NCBI GenBank assembly: GCA_011959805.1
Contig: BLMC01000011.1
Coordinates: 1 to 61,617, forward strand
Source: Lachnospiraceae bacterium
GTDB taxonomy: Bacteria; Bacillota; Clostridia; Lachnospirales; Lachnospiraceae
Reading direction: 5' to 3'
DNA: 61,617 nt
Shown here: positions 1-8,761 of the stretch, piece by piece
Layout of the letters: each line of letters opens with the position of its first letter
Numbering within the stretch: the stretch's first letter is position 1
Program-made: the position numbers and the translations under genes
Notes under the pieces: model-generated
The model's database searches: none
The model's input: the letters and a program-made list of their open reading frames with translations, nothing else
Told to the model about the DNA's origin: nothing

Positions 1-59
1 AAAATTTCACCATCCTGATTTGTACGCCTGCTGAAGCAGGCAGATGGGAGTTAGTGTAA
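1..59 (+). repeat. Hairpin-SD repeat, copy B
   Basis: Copy of a structured repeat also found at 105-146, 3058-3120 (minus) and 50548-50643 (minus, two units). A conserved run TTTCACCATCCTGATTTG at 6-23 leads into a GC-rich hairpin, GCCTGC (26-31), TGAA loop, GCAGGC (36-41). A Shine-Dalgarno GGGAG (46-50) and a GTG (54-56) immediately followed by TAA come next. Other copies have different stem bases that still pair, so structure is conserved rather than sequence. The function is unknown. Confidence 0.6.
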
Positions 60-152
60 AAAATCGTTCTAAGGCAGCAAAAGACACTACCTAAGAACGA
101 TTAAATTTCACACTGTCTATTTGAGCCGCCAAAGGCGGCATGGAGGATTAAA
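60..152 (+). promoter_or_regulatory. Structured leader with Hairpin-SD copy A
   Basis: Leader of the gene at 153. A long stem-loop pairs 62-74 with 90-102 (12 of 13 positions). It is followed by AAATTTCACAC and TTTGAG, the conserved linker of the repeat family. A GC hairpin GCCGCC (125-130), AAA, GGCGGC (134-139) sits directly upstream of GGAGG at 142-146, six bases before the ATG at 153. The hairpin is close enough to the ribosome site to influence initiation or RNA stability; that role is inference. No terminator-like U tract follows either stem. Confidence 0.5.
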
Positions 153-1703
153 ATGATAAACAGACGGCAATTTATTCTAGCAAAAAAACGCTATTATTCA
201 AAAGATTTTTCTTCTCTGCAACTGAAAGATGGTTATATCCTCAGTTTTCATAAACAATTAAATATATATCAGTCAAATCAGAACAATCAGGGAATTATAA
301 TAGGATTTGCATGGCAAACTGACCCTACGCGATGTTCTCCTATTGAAGAATTAGATCAATTATTGCTAAAAACGAAAGTAACGCTAGAAGATGTATATCA
401 AATGGAGCGAACATGGTGTGGCAGATATGTTTTAATTATAGAAAGTAATATCTATCTTGACGCTACTGGAATGCTTGGTATTTTTTATTCTAATAATGCT
501 TTGTCTAGCAGTTATTCTATTTTGTGTGATGTTCTAGGCATTAAGAAAAAATATCCCGACAAATCTTTTGGAATAGGTTTAGGTTTCCAGCCAGGCATAT
601 TTACAATGCACAAAAAAATAAGAAGATTACTCCCCAGTCAAATATATAACTATACAGAAAAAAAACTGTTATATCGGCAGCTTCTTCCAGAATTCGATTC
701 CTGCCTTTATTCTAAAAACCAAATTTTAGATACGTTTATTTATTATTTTAAATGTTCTTTACAGAATATGAGAGCTACTATTGATGGAGAATTATGGCTT
801 TCATTAACTGGTGGTCATGATTCTAGAACTCTTATGGCATTGTTAGAATACGCTGAAATACCCTACAAATGTTTTACGTTAGATGTCACTAATATGAGTG
901 ATGGAGATAAAGTTCTTCCACAAATGTTAGCAGAATCTACAGGAAAACCATTTATCTTTCTTAAAAGAAATCCTTGGAAATTTTCAGCTCATAAAATAAA
1001 AGAATATATTTCTCATTCAAATGGATTCGCTAAGGATCAAGACGTATTATCTTATGCTTTTAGACAATATGCCAAACTATCTAAAAACAATCATAATATA
1101 GTTATATTACGTAGTGGTATTTGGGGAATCGTAATGAAATATTTTCGACAATTTTGTGATAGCGAAGGAAAACTGGACATTTATAAAATAAAAAAATCCT
1201 ATCCCCAACTGATAAATGATGGATATGCAATGCAATCACTTATGCACTACCTTAAATATATCGAAAAACACGAAGCTTTACATCTAGATCCTGTTGACAG
1301 ATATCATTGGGAAATTCGCGTTGGAAGCTGGCTTTCCTCTATTGAGCAAAGTTGCGATATTATGGATAATACCACTTTTTTACAGCCATGTAATTCAAGA
1401 ATATTTCTCACACTCTTAGCAGAATTGGCAAAACAAGAAAAAGAACCCTGGAAAAAGTATCACGAAGAAAAGATCATACAAAAATGCTGTCCAAAACTTA
1501 ACTATTTTGCTTTTGACGATAACTATCCACACAAGTTGTCCTTAAAAAATATTATATTAAACATATATTATACATTCTTGTCCAAAAGGTATCTATATGG
1601 GATCAAGAACACTTTATATAATGCTTATTGTACTCTCCAGTCTATTCAACGTTTATATGGTTTCAAAGACTGGCTCAAATATAAGTTTAAAACAAACAAA
1701 TAA
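153..1703 (+). CDS. Asparagine-synthase-like ATP-dependent amidotransferase/ligase
   Basis: A 516-aa protein with the asparagine-synthase C-terminal fold. The PP-loop SLTGGHDSR at residues 217-225 should bind ATP and adenylate a carboxylate. The N-terminal ~150 residues resemble the class-II glutaminase region, but the protein begins MINRRQ and lacks the Cys2 nucleophile, so it cannot hydrolyse glutamine in the usual way. It may take ammonia or an amine from elsewhere, or be a non-amidating ligase. In polysaccharide loci such proteins are often assigned to amidation of uronic acids, but nothing here fixes the substrate. It is first gene of a plus-strand module with licD and tagD, 16 bp before licD, with GGAGG at 142-146. 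Confidence 0.7.
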   Translation: MINRRQFILAKKRYYSKDFSSLQLKDGYILSFHKQLNIYQSNQNNQGIIIGFAWQTDPTRCSPIEELDQLLLKTKVTLEDVYQMERTWCGRYVLIIESNIYLDATGMLGIFYSNNALSSSYSILCDVLGIKKKYPDKSFGIGLGFQPGIFTMHKKIRRLLPSQIYNYTEKKLLYRQLLPEFDSCLYSKNQILDTFIYYFKCSLQNMRATIDGELWLSLTGGHDSRTLMALLEYAEIPYKCFTLDVTNMSDGDKVLPQMLAESTGKPFIFLKRNPWKFSAHKIKEYISHSNGFAKDQDVLSYAFRQYAKLSKNNHNIVILRSGIWGIVMKYFRQFCDSEGKLDIYKIKKSYPQLINDGYAMQSLMHYLKYIEKHEALHLDPVDRYHWEIRVGSWLSSIEQSCDIMDNTTFLQPCNSRIFLTLLAELAKQEKEPWKKYHEEKIIQKCCPKLNYFAFDDNYPHKLSLKNIILNIYYTFLSKRYLYGIKNTLYNAYCTLQSIQRLYGFKDWLKYKFKTNK

Positions 1704-1719
1704 AGAGGTAAACCCGATT

Positions 1720-2610
1720 ATGGTCAAATTAAATATCAAATTGCCTGACAACTTCTTTCAAGAAGAAATCAGACAAGGCTATACAATTACGACGAATATG
1801 AAAAAGGTCTGGGCTATTGAACTAGATCTTCTGAATAAACTCTTAGCCGTCTGTAATAAACATCATTTACACTGTTATGCAGATGCCGGAACTCTAATTG
1901 GAGCTGTCAGACATAAAGGATTTATCCCATGGGATGATGATATTGATGTCGCAATGTTTCGCCATGACTATGAAAAATTGAAGAAATTAGCAAATACTGA
2001 GTTTGAAAAACCATACTTTTTTCAAACTGCTTATACAGATGAAACTTATAAAATTGGCCATGCACAGCTTCGCAACAGTAATACAACCGCAATCTTAGAT
2101 GCACAATTTAAAAATAAAGTTAAATACAATTGCGGAATTTTTATTGACATTTTTGTTCTAGATGGTGTCGCCCCTAACAAAATAACATTTGAGATGCAAA
2201 GAACAAAAATAACAATTTTAAATCATCTTTTAAAAGTTTTTACGCCCAACGAATCCTTGTTAACAAGAAAAGACAGAATTATCAAAAGAATACTACTTCT
2301 ATCCAAATTAGATAAGTTGACGCTGTTTGCAAAAAAAGAAAAAATATTACGTTCTGTTTCTATAGATGATACCGAATTTGTATCATTATTAAGTTTTGTT
2401 TTTGAAACAAAAAAAAGAAGCCGAAACAAACATTTATATGACAACATTGTATGGCTTGATTTTGAAACTATTAAAATACCAGCACCCGCTGGATACCATG
2501 AAGTTCTTACCAAACAATATGGTGACTATATGAAACCCTCTCGCATAAACACATCACATGGTAGCATATTTTTTGATACAGAAAAATCATATACAGAATA
2601 TCTAAAATAA
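1720..2610 (+). CDS. LicD-family phosphotransferase
   Basis: A 296-aa LicD/FKRP-type protein. These enzymes move a phospho-substituent (phosphocholine, glycerol- or ribitol-phosphate) from a CDP donor onto a sugar. The hallmark is at residues 57-76: [11 protein letters not shown] followed by PWDDDID, whose acidic residues bind metal. The reading frame is open further upstream, overlapping the previous gene, but AAAGAGG at 1702-1708 places the start at 1720. The next gene is a TagD-type cytidylyltransferase 19 bp on, which would make the CDP donor, so the pair is probably a donor/transfer unit. Glycerol-phosphate is the likeliest substituent, by inference from TagD similarity. Confidence 0.85.
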   Translation: MVKLNIKLPDNFFQEEIRQGYTITTNMKKVWAIELDLLNKLLAVCNKHHLHCYADAGTLIGAVRHKGFIPWDDDIDVAMFRHDYEKLKKLANTEFEKPYFFQTAYTDETYKIGHAQLRNSNTTAILDAQFKNKVKYNCGIFIDIFVLDGVAPNKITFEMQRTKITILNHLLKVFTPNESLLTRKDRIIKRILLLSKLDKLTLFAKKEKILRSVSIDDTEFVSLLSFVFETKKRSRNKHLYDNIVWLDFETIKIPAPAGYHEVLTKQYGDYMKPSRINTSHGSIFFDTEKSYTEYLK

Positions 2611-2629
2611 TAATCATTCTGGAGGTCTT

Positions 2630-3037
2630 ATGAAAAGAGTTATTACTTATGGAACTTTTGATTTACTACATTATGGTCATATCAATTTGTTACGACAGGC
2701 AAAAGCATTAGGTGATTATCTAATTGTTGTATGCTCCACTGACGAATTTAATTGGAATGAAAAGCATAAACACTGCTACTTTACTTATGAACAAAGGAAA
2801 ACACTACTTGAAGCAATACGTTATGTCGATCTGGTAATTCCAGAGGTAAACTGGGAACAAAAACGTACTGATGTACGAGAATACCATATTGATATTTTTA
2901 CAATTGGCGATGACTGGAAAGGTAAATTTGATTTTTTAAAAGAAGAAGGTGTCGAAGTAATCTATCTGTCAAGAACTCCTGAAATCAGTAGTACCCAAAT
3001 TAAAAATACTCTTGAATCCGAAACAGACTTTATTTAA
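2630..3037 (+). CDS. tagD: Glycerol-3-phosphate cytidylyltransferase (TagD-like)
   Basis: A 135-aa cytidylyltransferase, the usual TagD size (about 130 aa). It has [10 protein letters not shown] at residues 8-17 with the HxGH nucleotide-binding motif, and RTPEISSTQ near residues 114-122, matching the RTxGISTT signature with Glu for Gly. It should make CDP-glycerol (or a close CDP-alcohol) from CTP in the cytoplasm, for use by the LicD protein just upstream. GGAGG lies five bases before the ATG. A second, more diverged cytidylyltransferase/LicD pair sits at 10926-12157, so two different CDP donors are possible. Confidence 0.85.
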   Translation: MKRVITYGTFDLLHYGHINLLRQAKALGDYLIVVCSTDEFNWNEKHKHCYFTYEQRKTLLEAIRYVDLVIPEVNWEQKRTDVREYHIDIFTIGDDWKGKFDFLKEEGVEVIYLSRTPEISSTQIKNTLESETDFI

Positions 3038-3057
3038 CAAACAATTATTGCTTTTCT

Positions 3058-3120
3058 CACTAACCTCCATGATTCCGCTCTGCGGAATCTCAAATCAAGG
3101 TGGTGAAATCTCTGATTTCA
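3058..3120 (-). repeat. Hairpin-SD repeat, copy D
   Basis: Minus-strand copy just after tagD, opposite in orientation to copies A and B. Read on the minus strand it has an AT hairpin (GAAATC/GATTTC, 3105-3119), the linker CACCACCTTGATTTGAG, a GC hairpin pairing GATTCCGC (3071-3078) with GCGGAATC (3082-3089), GGAGG (3064-3068), TTA and GTG (3060-3058). It would open only an 8-codon frame that runs antisense towards tagD. The stem bases differ from the other copies but pair perfectly. Confidence 0.6.
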
Positions 3121-3163
3121 TACTAATTATAATTATCAAGGCCTAAATTTTCTTAACTACTAT

Positions 3164-3190
3164 CACTTTCTCATATCAAAAGTGTATAAT
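3164..3190 (+). promoter_or_regulatory. Probable promoter and operator of the serine recombinase
   Basis: A perfect -10 box TATAAT (3185-3190) lies 44 bp before the recombinase ATG. No good -35 is seen at 16-18 bp. Instead an inverted repeat CACTTT (3164-3169) / AAAGTG (3179-3184) directly abuts the -10, a position where the recombinase or another regulator could bind and self-regulate. The binding role is inference. Confidence 0.4.
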
Positions 3191-3231
3191 TTCTCCAAAC
3201 ACAAATTTACATATATATTTTGGAGGAATAA

Positions 3232-3819
<588 letters not shown>

Positions 3820-3855
3820 TCTTGATATAGAATACATTATTTTTCTATATCAAGA
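3820..3855. repeat. Perfect 13-bp palindrome after the recombinase gene
   Basis: TCTTGATATAGAA (3820-3832) is followed after 10 bases by its exact reverse complement (3843-3855), starting at the base after the recombinase stop codon. There is no proper U tract, so it is a poor terminator. It could be a recombinase binding site or an RNA-stabilising hairpin. Confidence 0.4.
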
Positions 3856-3880
3856 TATTTACTGTTACAATGAAAATTAA

Positions 3881-3917
3881 GGATTAAGTATCTAATCAGT
3901 TAGAGCTTAATCCTTTT
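3881..3917. terminator. Probable bidirectional terminator
   Basis: GGATTAAG (3881-3888) pairs with CTTAATCC (3906-3913), with an inner CTAA/TTAG stem, and is followed by TTTT on the plus strand and TTAATTTT on the minus strand. It separates the plus-strand recombinase from the converging minus-strand acyltransferase operon. The remaining ~115 bp to 4032 shows nothing recognisable. Confidence 0.6.
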
Positions 3918-4032
3918 ATCATAAACTACAAAATCTCCTTAATATCCTTATCTATGCATAATTTTATAGAGTTACAACTAAAGAGTATTAAATAGCATTA
4001 TCATTATATTACTGCAAAGTGAAGCTCATATC

Positions 4033-5103
4033 TTATTGATAAAATTTTTCTAGCCTCTTACATACAAATTGATACGCTTTACATTTAAAAATAAACTTAT
4101 CCATTACCAAAACCCTTATATTATCCACACAAACGCTCACCACAAATATTATTACAACTACGAATAATGAATAAAATACTCCATTTCCAGATTCTACAGC
4201 AGAATTTACCTGAAATATTCCATTCCACATATAATTATAAAACGCTGGTGTTTGATGAATTATATATACTGCAAATGTTGAACGAGATACCAAATTTACA
4301 AAACGATTTGATCTCATATTCCAGTTCTTAAATGCGAAGAAAAGAGCCAGAGAACATATAAAACCCAAAAGCGCCTCATAATGTGCATAATAGTGAATAA
4401 AAATTCTATACAAGCCCTCATGGTTTAAATAATCTGCTAACACCCTTATTGCGCATAAAAACAAATACCCTACTATAAACCACAAAATACTATATTTTTC
4501 AAACCATTCATACTTAAAAAATTGATATCGTTTATAAAGTCCTATAAATAGATACAAAAAGCAAAACCAAACCAGTTCGCTGAATGCTGGTGTAACATGT
4601 TCTATTGGAAATAGCGTGGCACATCCTATGATCAATATACCAAATAATTTTATTATTTGTTTCGTTTTGTGCTGATTTTTTTCCACAAGCATTTCATTCA
4701 GCCATGGTGTTAACAGTAGTAAACAAATATATTCCGATCCAAACCATACTGGTCTTCCAAAAATCGGGAAACATGCTTGTATCAATGTAGTTATAGTGGC
4801 ATCTTTACACCCAATCACAATACAAAAAACTGTTATACTAACAGAATACAGAAATATTTGCATCCATAAATTAATGACTCTTTCAGCCCTAAACTTACTA
4901 TCTACCAAAAACCATGCGCCTATCATAACAAATGTATTACACACAAACCGTCCAGCAGAGCCTAACAATATACTATAATAATAATCTATTCTATCACCAA
5001 TCAAGTATTCACCCATCTTTGTTTGTCTGGTAATATGGAATCCCATTATTAGTATCATACACACAATACGCAACAATTCAAAATTACTCTGCCGTTTTTC
5101 CAA
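4033..5103 (-). CDS. Acyltransferase family 3 membrane protein (O-acyl/acetyl transferase)
   Basis: A 356-aa integral membrane protein of the acyltransferase-3 family. The hallmark N-terminus NFELLRIVCMILI with His after it (MGFHITRQ, about residues 7-26) starts the first helix; the family transfers an acetyl or similar group from a cytoplasmic donor to sugars outside. About ten hydrophobic segments follow. The start is TTG at 5103 with AAAGGG eight bases upstream. It is the last gene of the 10261-to-4033 acylation operon, 18 bp after the preceding gene, so it probably adds O-acetyl groups to the polymer. Confidence 0.8.
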   Translation of the reverse strand: MEKRQSNFELLRIVCMILIMGFHITRQTKMGEYLIGDRIDYYYSILLGSAGRFVCNTFVMIGAWFLVDSKFRAERVINLWMQIFLYSVSITVFCIVIGCKDATITTLIQACFPIFGRPVWFGSEYICLLLLTPWLNEMLVEKNQHKTKQIIKLFGILIIGCATLFPIEHVTPAFSELVWFCFLYLFIGLYKRYQFFKYEWFEKYSILWFIVGYLFLCAIRVLADYLNHEGLYRIFIHYYAHYEALLGFICSLALFFAFKNWNMRSNRFVNLVSRSTFAVYIIHQTPAFYNYMWNGIFQVNSAVESGNGVFYSLFVVVIIFVVSVCVDNIRVLVMDKFIFKCKAYQFVCKRLEKFYQ

Positions 5104-5120
5104 ATCTGCAACCCTTTCAC

Positions 5121-7241
5121 TTACTCATTAAATAGGTTTTCATTTTCATAATAAATGGTCTCAACCGAAGCACCATTCGTTATAATTTCATATTCAATAT
5201 CTTGTTTTCTTGAAATATCAATCAAATAGCGCCTCTTTATTCTTCCATTTGTCAACTGTGTTACTTCACCATCAACCTTCCATTTTATTTTCATATCCTT
5301 CAAATCTTTACCAGAAAATGTAACAATATATTTGCCTTCATTAAGTGGCAGCTTTGTCTGCTCTTCGCCTACAACAACTGCTCCGGCAGTTCTTTTTATC
5401 TCTACTTTATATAATATTGTAGGAATATCTTCTCTACGTCCTACAGACAGCCCTATTTGCGTATTTTGAAGACAAGTAATCTCAACTGTGGCAATATCCT
5501 CTCCCTTATTATCAATCTTTATATTTGTAATCTCATCATTTTTCAATACCTCCAACAACAAATTATCTTTTGCTGCTGTTGTGATCTCTATTCTACTAGA
5601 GCCAACTGGAAGATCTAAATAATAAGTAATCGTATCTGTAAGTTCATACCCCATCCCAGCAGTATCCATAACAACTGTCGTATCAAAACGCACATCATAA
5701 TCATAAGTATAAATCGTATCCCCGTCGGAATAAGCTTCCATATAATTGTCTCTAATTTTATTAATATTTTCGGGAGATATTGTCATCTCATTATTACCAT
5801 CTGATACTATAAAATTGAAGTAATTACCCCCATCTCTATAAAAACCATCACTTTTACCACACACAAACTTATCATCCTCAATAAGTGCTTTACTAATTAC
5901 ATACTCTGCATTTGTAGCTGCTGTTACAGGAACAGATTTCCAATGACTTCCCAAACCATACTTATATGTTTGACCATGTTCTTTTAGAAAATCAATCTCA
6001 AACATAAAACTACCATTTGTAATATCTTCTGATGGAATAAACACAGGATTAATATAACCAATACTCAGTAAAATAAATACCACCCCGAGAAATAAATTAT
6101 TGGATATGTTATGAAAAATCATAGTTCTACTATAACGTTCATCCAGCCACCGCGCCAAAATTACTACAAGTAAAAACCAACAGACACTTGCATATCTGTT
6201 CATCGGTGCACCTTTTATATTATAGTATTTTATCATACCATTACATATGTTGAATATCAATACTACTGTTGTACATATCACAGACAATGAATCCAATAAT
6301 ATAGTATTTTTTAATCCTTTTTTTAATATCTCTATCCACCTACTAATTAAGGCAACTAAAGCAAATCCTGCAATTATAATTCTTATTATCCAATAAAACG
6401 ATTTAAATTGTATCATGCCTCCTTCAATTGGTATATTCCATTGAATCAACAAAGAACTAAAAAGCGAAGGAATTCCTTTACTAAAAAGATTTTCAACATC
6501 TATCCAATTATAATATTCAGCACCACCATACCCCCCTAACGCCTCCATAATGCCTAATCCTTGTCCAAAAAATTTAGCTGTAAGCATATCAAAAATTTTT
6601 AATATTCCTGCAACTAATACAACTCCAAAAAAAGCCATATAAAGATACTTGCGTTTCTCATAATCTTGGAATAAGAGAATTACAAAATATACACTTAATG
6701 GAATAAACAAAAAAAGTATCAATAACAATCTGTCATCTATAAACAGTAGTGTATATATGGATACAAAACCAATCAAAAACAGTATCCACTTTTTTCCGCT
6801 ATCCTTATAAAACTGTAACGCCCATATCGCAAACAAAGTAACAAATGTCACAACCATATGATACCTATTCGTCGTTTGATAAGGTAAAAGAATAAATATA
6901 GCAAATGCAAGCAGCCACTTGGAATCTTTATTATACATGATCAGTAAAAGTGTAAAAAAAACTGCTATTCCATACCAAAAGGAAATATATGCAAGAGAAG
7001 AAAACGTACCGCTCCCTCCTATATTCAGTAAATACGCGATAGCAGAACAAAAAAACCATGGATTTAAAAATGTTTTTAATCCCAATTCTTTATTGCCTAA
7101 TTCAAAATAGTTATACATATATGCATATGTTCCAGCGTCATCTGTATTGCATCTGGATTGCACAAATTGCAAATATCCGAGAAATACCGACAAGATAACC
7201 ATGACAGCCATCATTATACACTTTTTCTTTTTCATCCTCAT
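5121..7241 (-). CDS. Large polytopic membrane protein, GT-C-like
   Basis: A 706-aa protein with many hydrophobic helices in residues 1-430 and a soluble ~270-aa C-terminal part. After the first helix comes QSRCNTDDAGTYAYMYNYF, with the paired acidic residues in the first outer loop typical of GT-C transferases. The C-terminal part is beta-rich and probably extracytoplasmic. It may use a lipid-linked sugar to modify polymer outside the cell, but no named family was recognised. The frame is open from 7271; GAGGGAAAGG favours the start at 7241. It sits between the SGNH protein and the acyltransferase. Confidence 0.6.
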   Translation of the reverse strand: MRMKKKKCIMMAVMVILSVFLGYLQFVQSRCNTDDAGTYAYMYNYFELGNKELGLKTFLNPWFFCSAIAYLLNIGGSGTFSSLAYISFWYGIAVFFTLLLIMYNKDSKWLLAFAIFILLPYQTTNRYHMVVTFVTLFAIWALQFYKDSGKKWILFLIGFVSIYTLLFIDDRLLLILFLFIPLSVYFVILLFQDYEKRKYLYMAFFGVVLVAGILKIFDMLTAKFFGQGLGIMEALGGYGGAEYYNWIDVENLFSKGIPSLFSSLLIQWNIPIEGGMIQFKSFYWIIRIIIAGFALVALISRWIEILKKGLKNTILLDSLSVICTTVVLIFNICNGMIKYYNIKGAPMNRYASVCWFLLVVILARWLDERYSRTMIFHNISNNLFLGVVFILLSIGYINPVFIPSEDITNGSFMFEIDFLKEHGQTYKYGLGSHWKSVPVTAATNAEYVISKALIEDDKFVCGKSDGFYRDGGNYFNFIVSDGNNEMTISPENINKIRDNYMEAYSDGDTIYTYDYDVRFDTTVVMDTAGMGYELTDTITYYLDLPVGSSRIEITTAAKDNLLLEVLKNDEITNIKIDNKGEDIATVEITCLQNTQIGLSVGRREDIPTILYKVEIKRTAGAVVVGEEQTKLPLNEGKYIVTFSGKDLKDMKIKWKVDGEVTQLTNGRIKRRYLIDISRKQDIEYEIITNGASVETIYYENENLFNE

Positions 7242-7336
7242 AACCTTTCCCTCAACTGCATTTCTTTGCATAAATACTGCCAGTTATTAAAATATACTAT
7301 TTACGTAACAGTTCCACCTTCAACTTTCTGTTATAG

Positions 7337-7432
7337 GCATCAAGTCATGCAAAACCACTTAGTAATGGCTTGATGCTTCCCAACTCTAGCGCTGTTTCAA
7401 GGACTTTGCAACAATTGTAAAGTCCTAAACAG
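7337..7432 (-). other. Two consecutive stem-loops in an intergenic gap
   Basis: Within the 170-bp gap between the SGNH gene and the large membrane protein lie two stems: CTGTTT-AGGACTTT paired with AAAGTCCT-AAACAG (7392-7432), and GCATCAAG (7337-7344) with CTTGATGC (7369-7376). Neither has a U tract, so they look more like RNA-processing or stability elements inside an operon than terminators. No promoter with good boxes is seen after them. Confidence 0.4.
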
Positions 7433-7440
7433 AACCATTC

Positions 7441-8742
7441 CTATTGATATTCTACCTCCACAATATGCACAGCATCTGGAGCGTTTTTCATACGATATTC
7501 GACAGTACAGATTCCATTTCCATCCTCAATAATAAACTTTTTATTTTCGCAAAAGTCCTGTACAAGATATGATTCCTTGTTCAAAGATTTATCTGGAATA
7601 ATTGTAATTCTGTATTCCATACCAGAATCTCTGTTTGAAACAACATTCATAAATATTTCGGCATCTTCCTTCCAATAATGAATTCCATATACTTCTGGTT
7701 CCTCATCCTTCAGTTTCTGTACATAGGAATCATAAAAATATTTCTGATTCTGTTCTGCGTTGCCCGATACTACTTTATAAAAAAAGTCTGTAAACATAGC
7801 TGCTCCGTTTGAATTTAAATGATCAACATCTTTGAAATATTTCAAATTCTGTATTGGAAAATACTCTTCCTTCGCAAGATTGAAATCATAAAAATCCAAG
7901 TCATATTCACTTGCAATATTCTTCATTTGTTTTACATAATTATCATAATTTCCTACACTGGCAGGCTGTAGATTATACATTGGTGATATGAATAAAGTAA
8001 CTGGAATACCTTTCTTCTGGCAATATTCAATCGCTTTACGCAGATACAGCTCACTGCTTTGTGCCATGGGATTTTCGCCTAAATTCTGCTTTTTCCTAAA
8101 CCTTCTGTCTTCTGCTCTGCATACATATTCTGTATATCGAAAGCCTTTATCCAGATATTCTTCATGCTCATCTGAATATTTATAACCACCTGTCATTTTT
8201 GTTTCAATTGTAGACTTGATAAATTCATAGTCGCCAAGATGTTCGCGATATCTGCTAAACGGTATCAGAATATTTATATAATTTTCGATATCGTTAGTAA
8301 TTGACAGCATATAAGAGAGTTTATTGATAGACCATTTCATATAATCTGTGTTCTGCCAATTAAACCAAGGCTCTTGTGTAACCCAATCACTATCGCCAGT
8401 ATTTCTCAAATAATATAGTTCTATATAAACATGAGACAATTTGTTGTACTTGTCCGCTTCCCGCAAAAGATAATAGCTTCCATTCATCAACTGCCCAGGA
8501 GTTGACATATTAAAATTATATTGTCCATTTAATTTATCTAATAAAAAAGGATCAATATCATAATATACATGTGAAGAACCTAAATACAAATTATCAATTT
8601 TCCCTTCAGCTTTATAAAAATTATGCCACAAAATTCGCTCCCACTGCGGATCCATCACATAAACATAATTCAGACCATTCAAAATGACACAGAAAATTAA
8701 AATCCTTACCACGAACCCTGTAATTCTCTGAAACCATTTCAT
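7441..8742 (-). CDS. SGNH/AlgJ-DltD-like acylation partner of MBOAT
   Basis: A 433-aa protein with one N-terminal membrane anchor (about residues 8-30) and an extracytoplasmic SGNH-hydrolase-like domain. It has GSSH at residues 55-58 for the nucleophile serine and D-V-D-H-L-N at 305-310 for the catalytic Asp/His dyad. Proteins of this kind (AlgJ/AlgX, DltD, PatB) act with an MBOAT protein to move an acyl group onto a polysaccharide, and the MBOAT gene is directly upstream (19-bp gap). A C-terminal ~90-aa beta-rich extension is unusual for DltD. Substrate unknown. Confidence 0.75.
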   Translation of the reverse strand: MKWFQRITGFVVRILIFCVILNGLNYVYVMDPQWERILWHNFYKAEGKIDNLYLGSSHVYYDIDPFLLDKLNGQYNFNMSTPGQLMNGSYYLLREADKYNKLSHVYIELYYLRNTGDSDWVTQEPWFNWQNTDYMKWSINKLSYMLSITNDIENYINILIPFSRYREHLGDYEFIKSTIETKMTGGYKYSDEHEEYLDKGFRYTEYVCRAEDRRFRKKQNLGENPMAQSSELYLRKAIEYCQKKGIPVTLFISPMYNLQPASVGNYDNYVKQMKNIASEYDLDFYDFNLAKEEYFPIQNLKYFKDVDHLNSNGAAMFTDFFYKVVSGNAEQNQKYFYDSYVQKLKDEEPEVYGIHYWKEDAEIFMNVVSNRDSGMEYRITIIPDKSLNKESYLVQDFCENKKFIIEDGNGICTVEYRMKNAPDAVHIVEVEYQ

Positions 8743-8761
8743 TTTACTGCCCCCCTAAGTT

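Noticed and set aside
3881-3913. Likeness of the 3881-3913 stem to the inversion repeats (TAAGTA-CTAA pattern)
   Set aside because: Only short AT-rich words agree; the half-site pattern ATCCYTWAGT is not kept. It reads better as a terminator.
7303-7314. ACGTAACAGTTC shared by 7303-7314 and 61592-61603
   Set aside because: Only 12 bases agree and the flanks do not align. It may be part of a larger repeat cut off by the window end, but that cannot be shown here.
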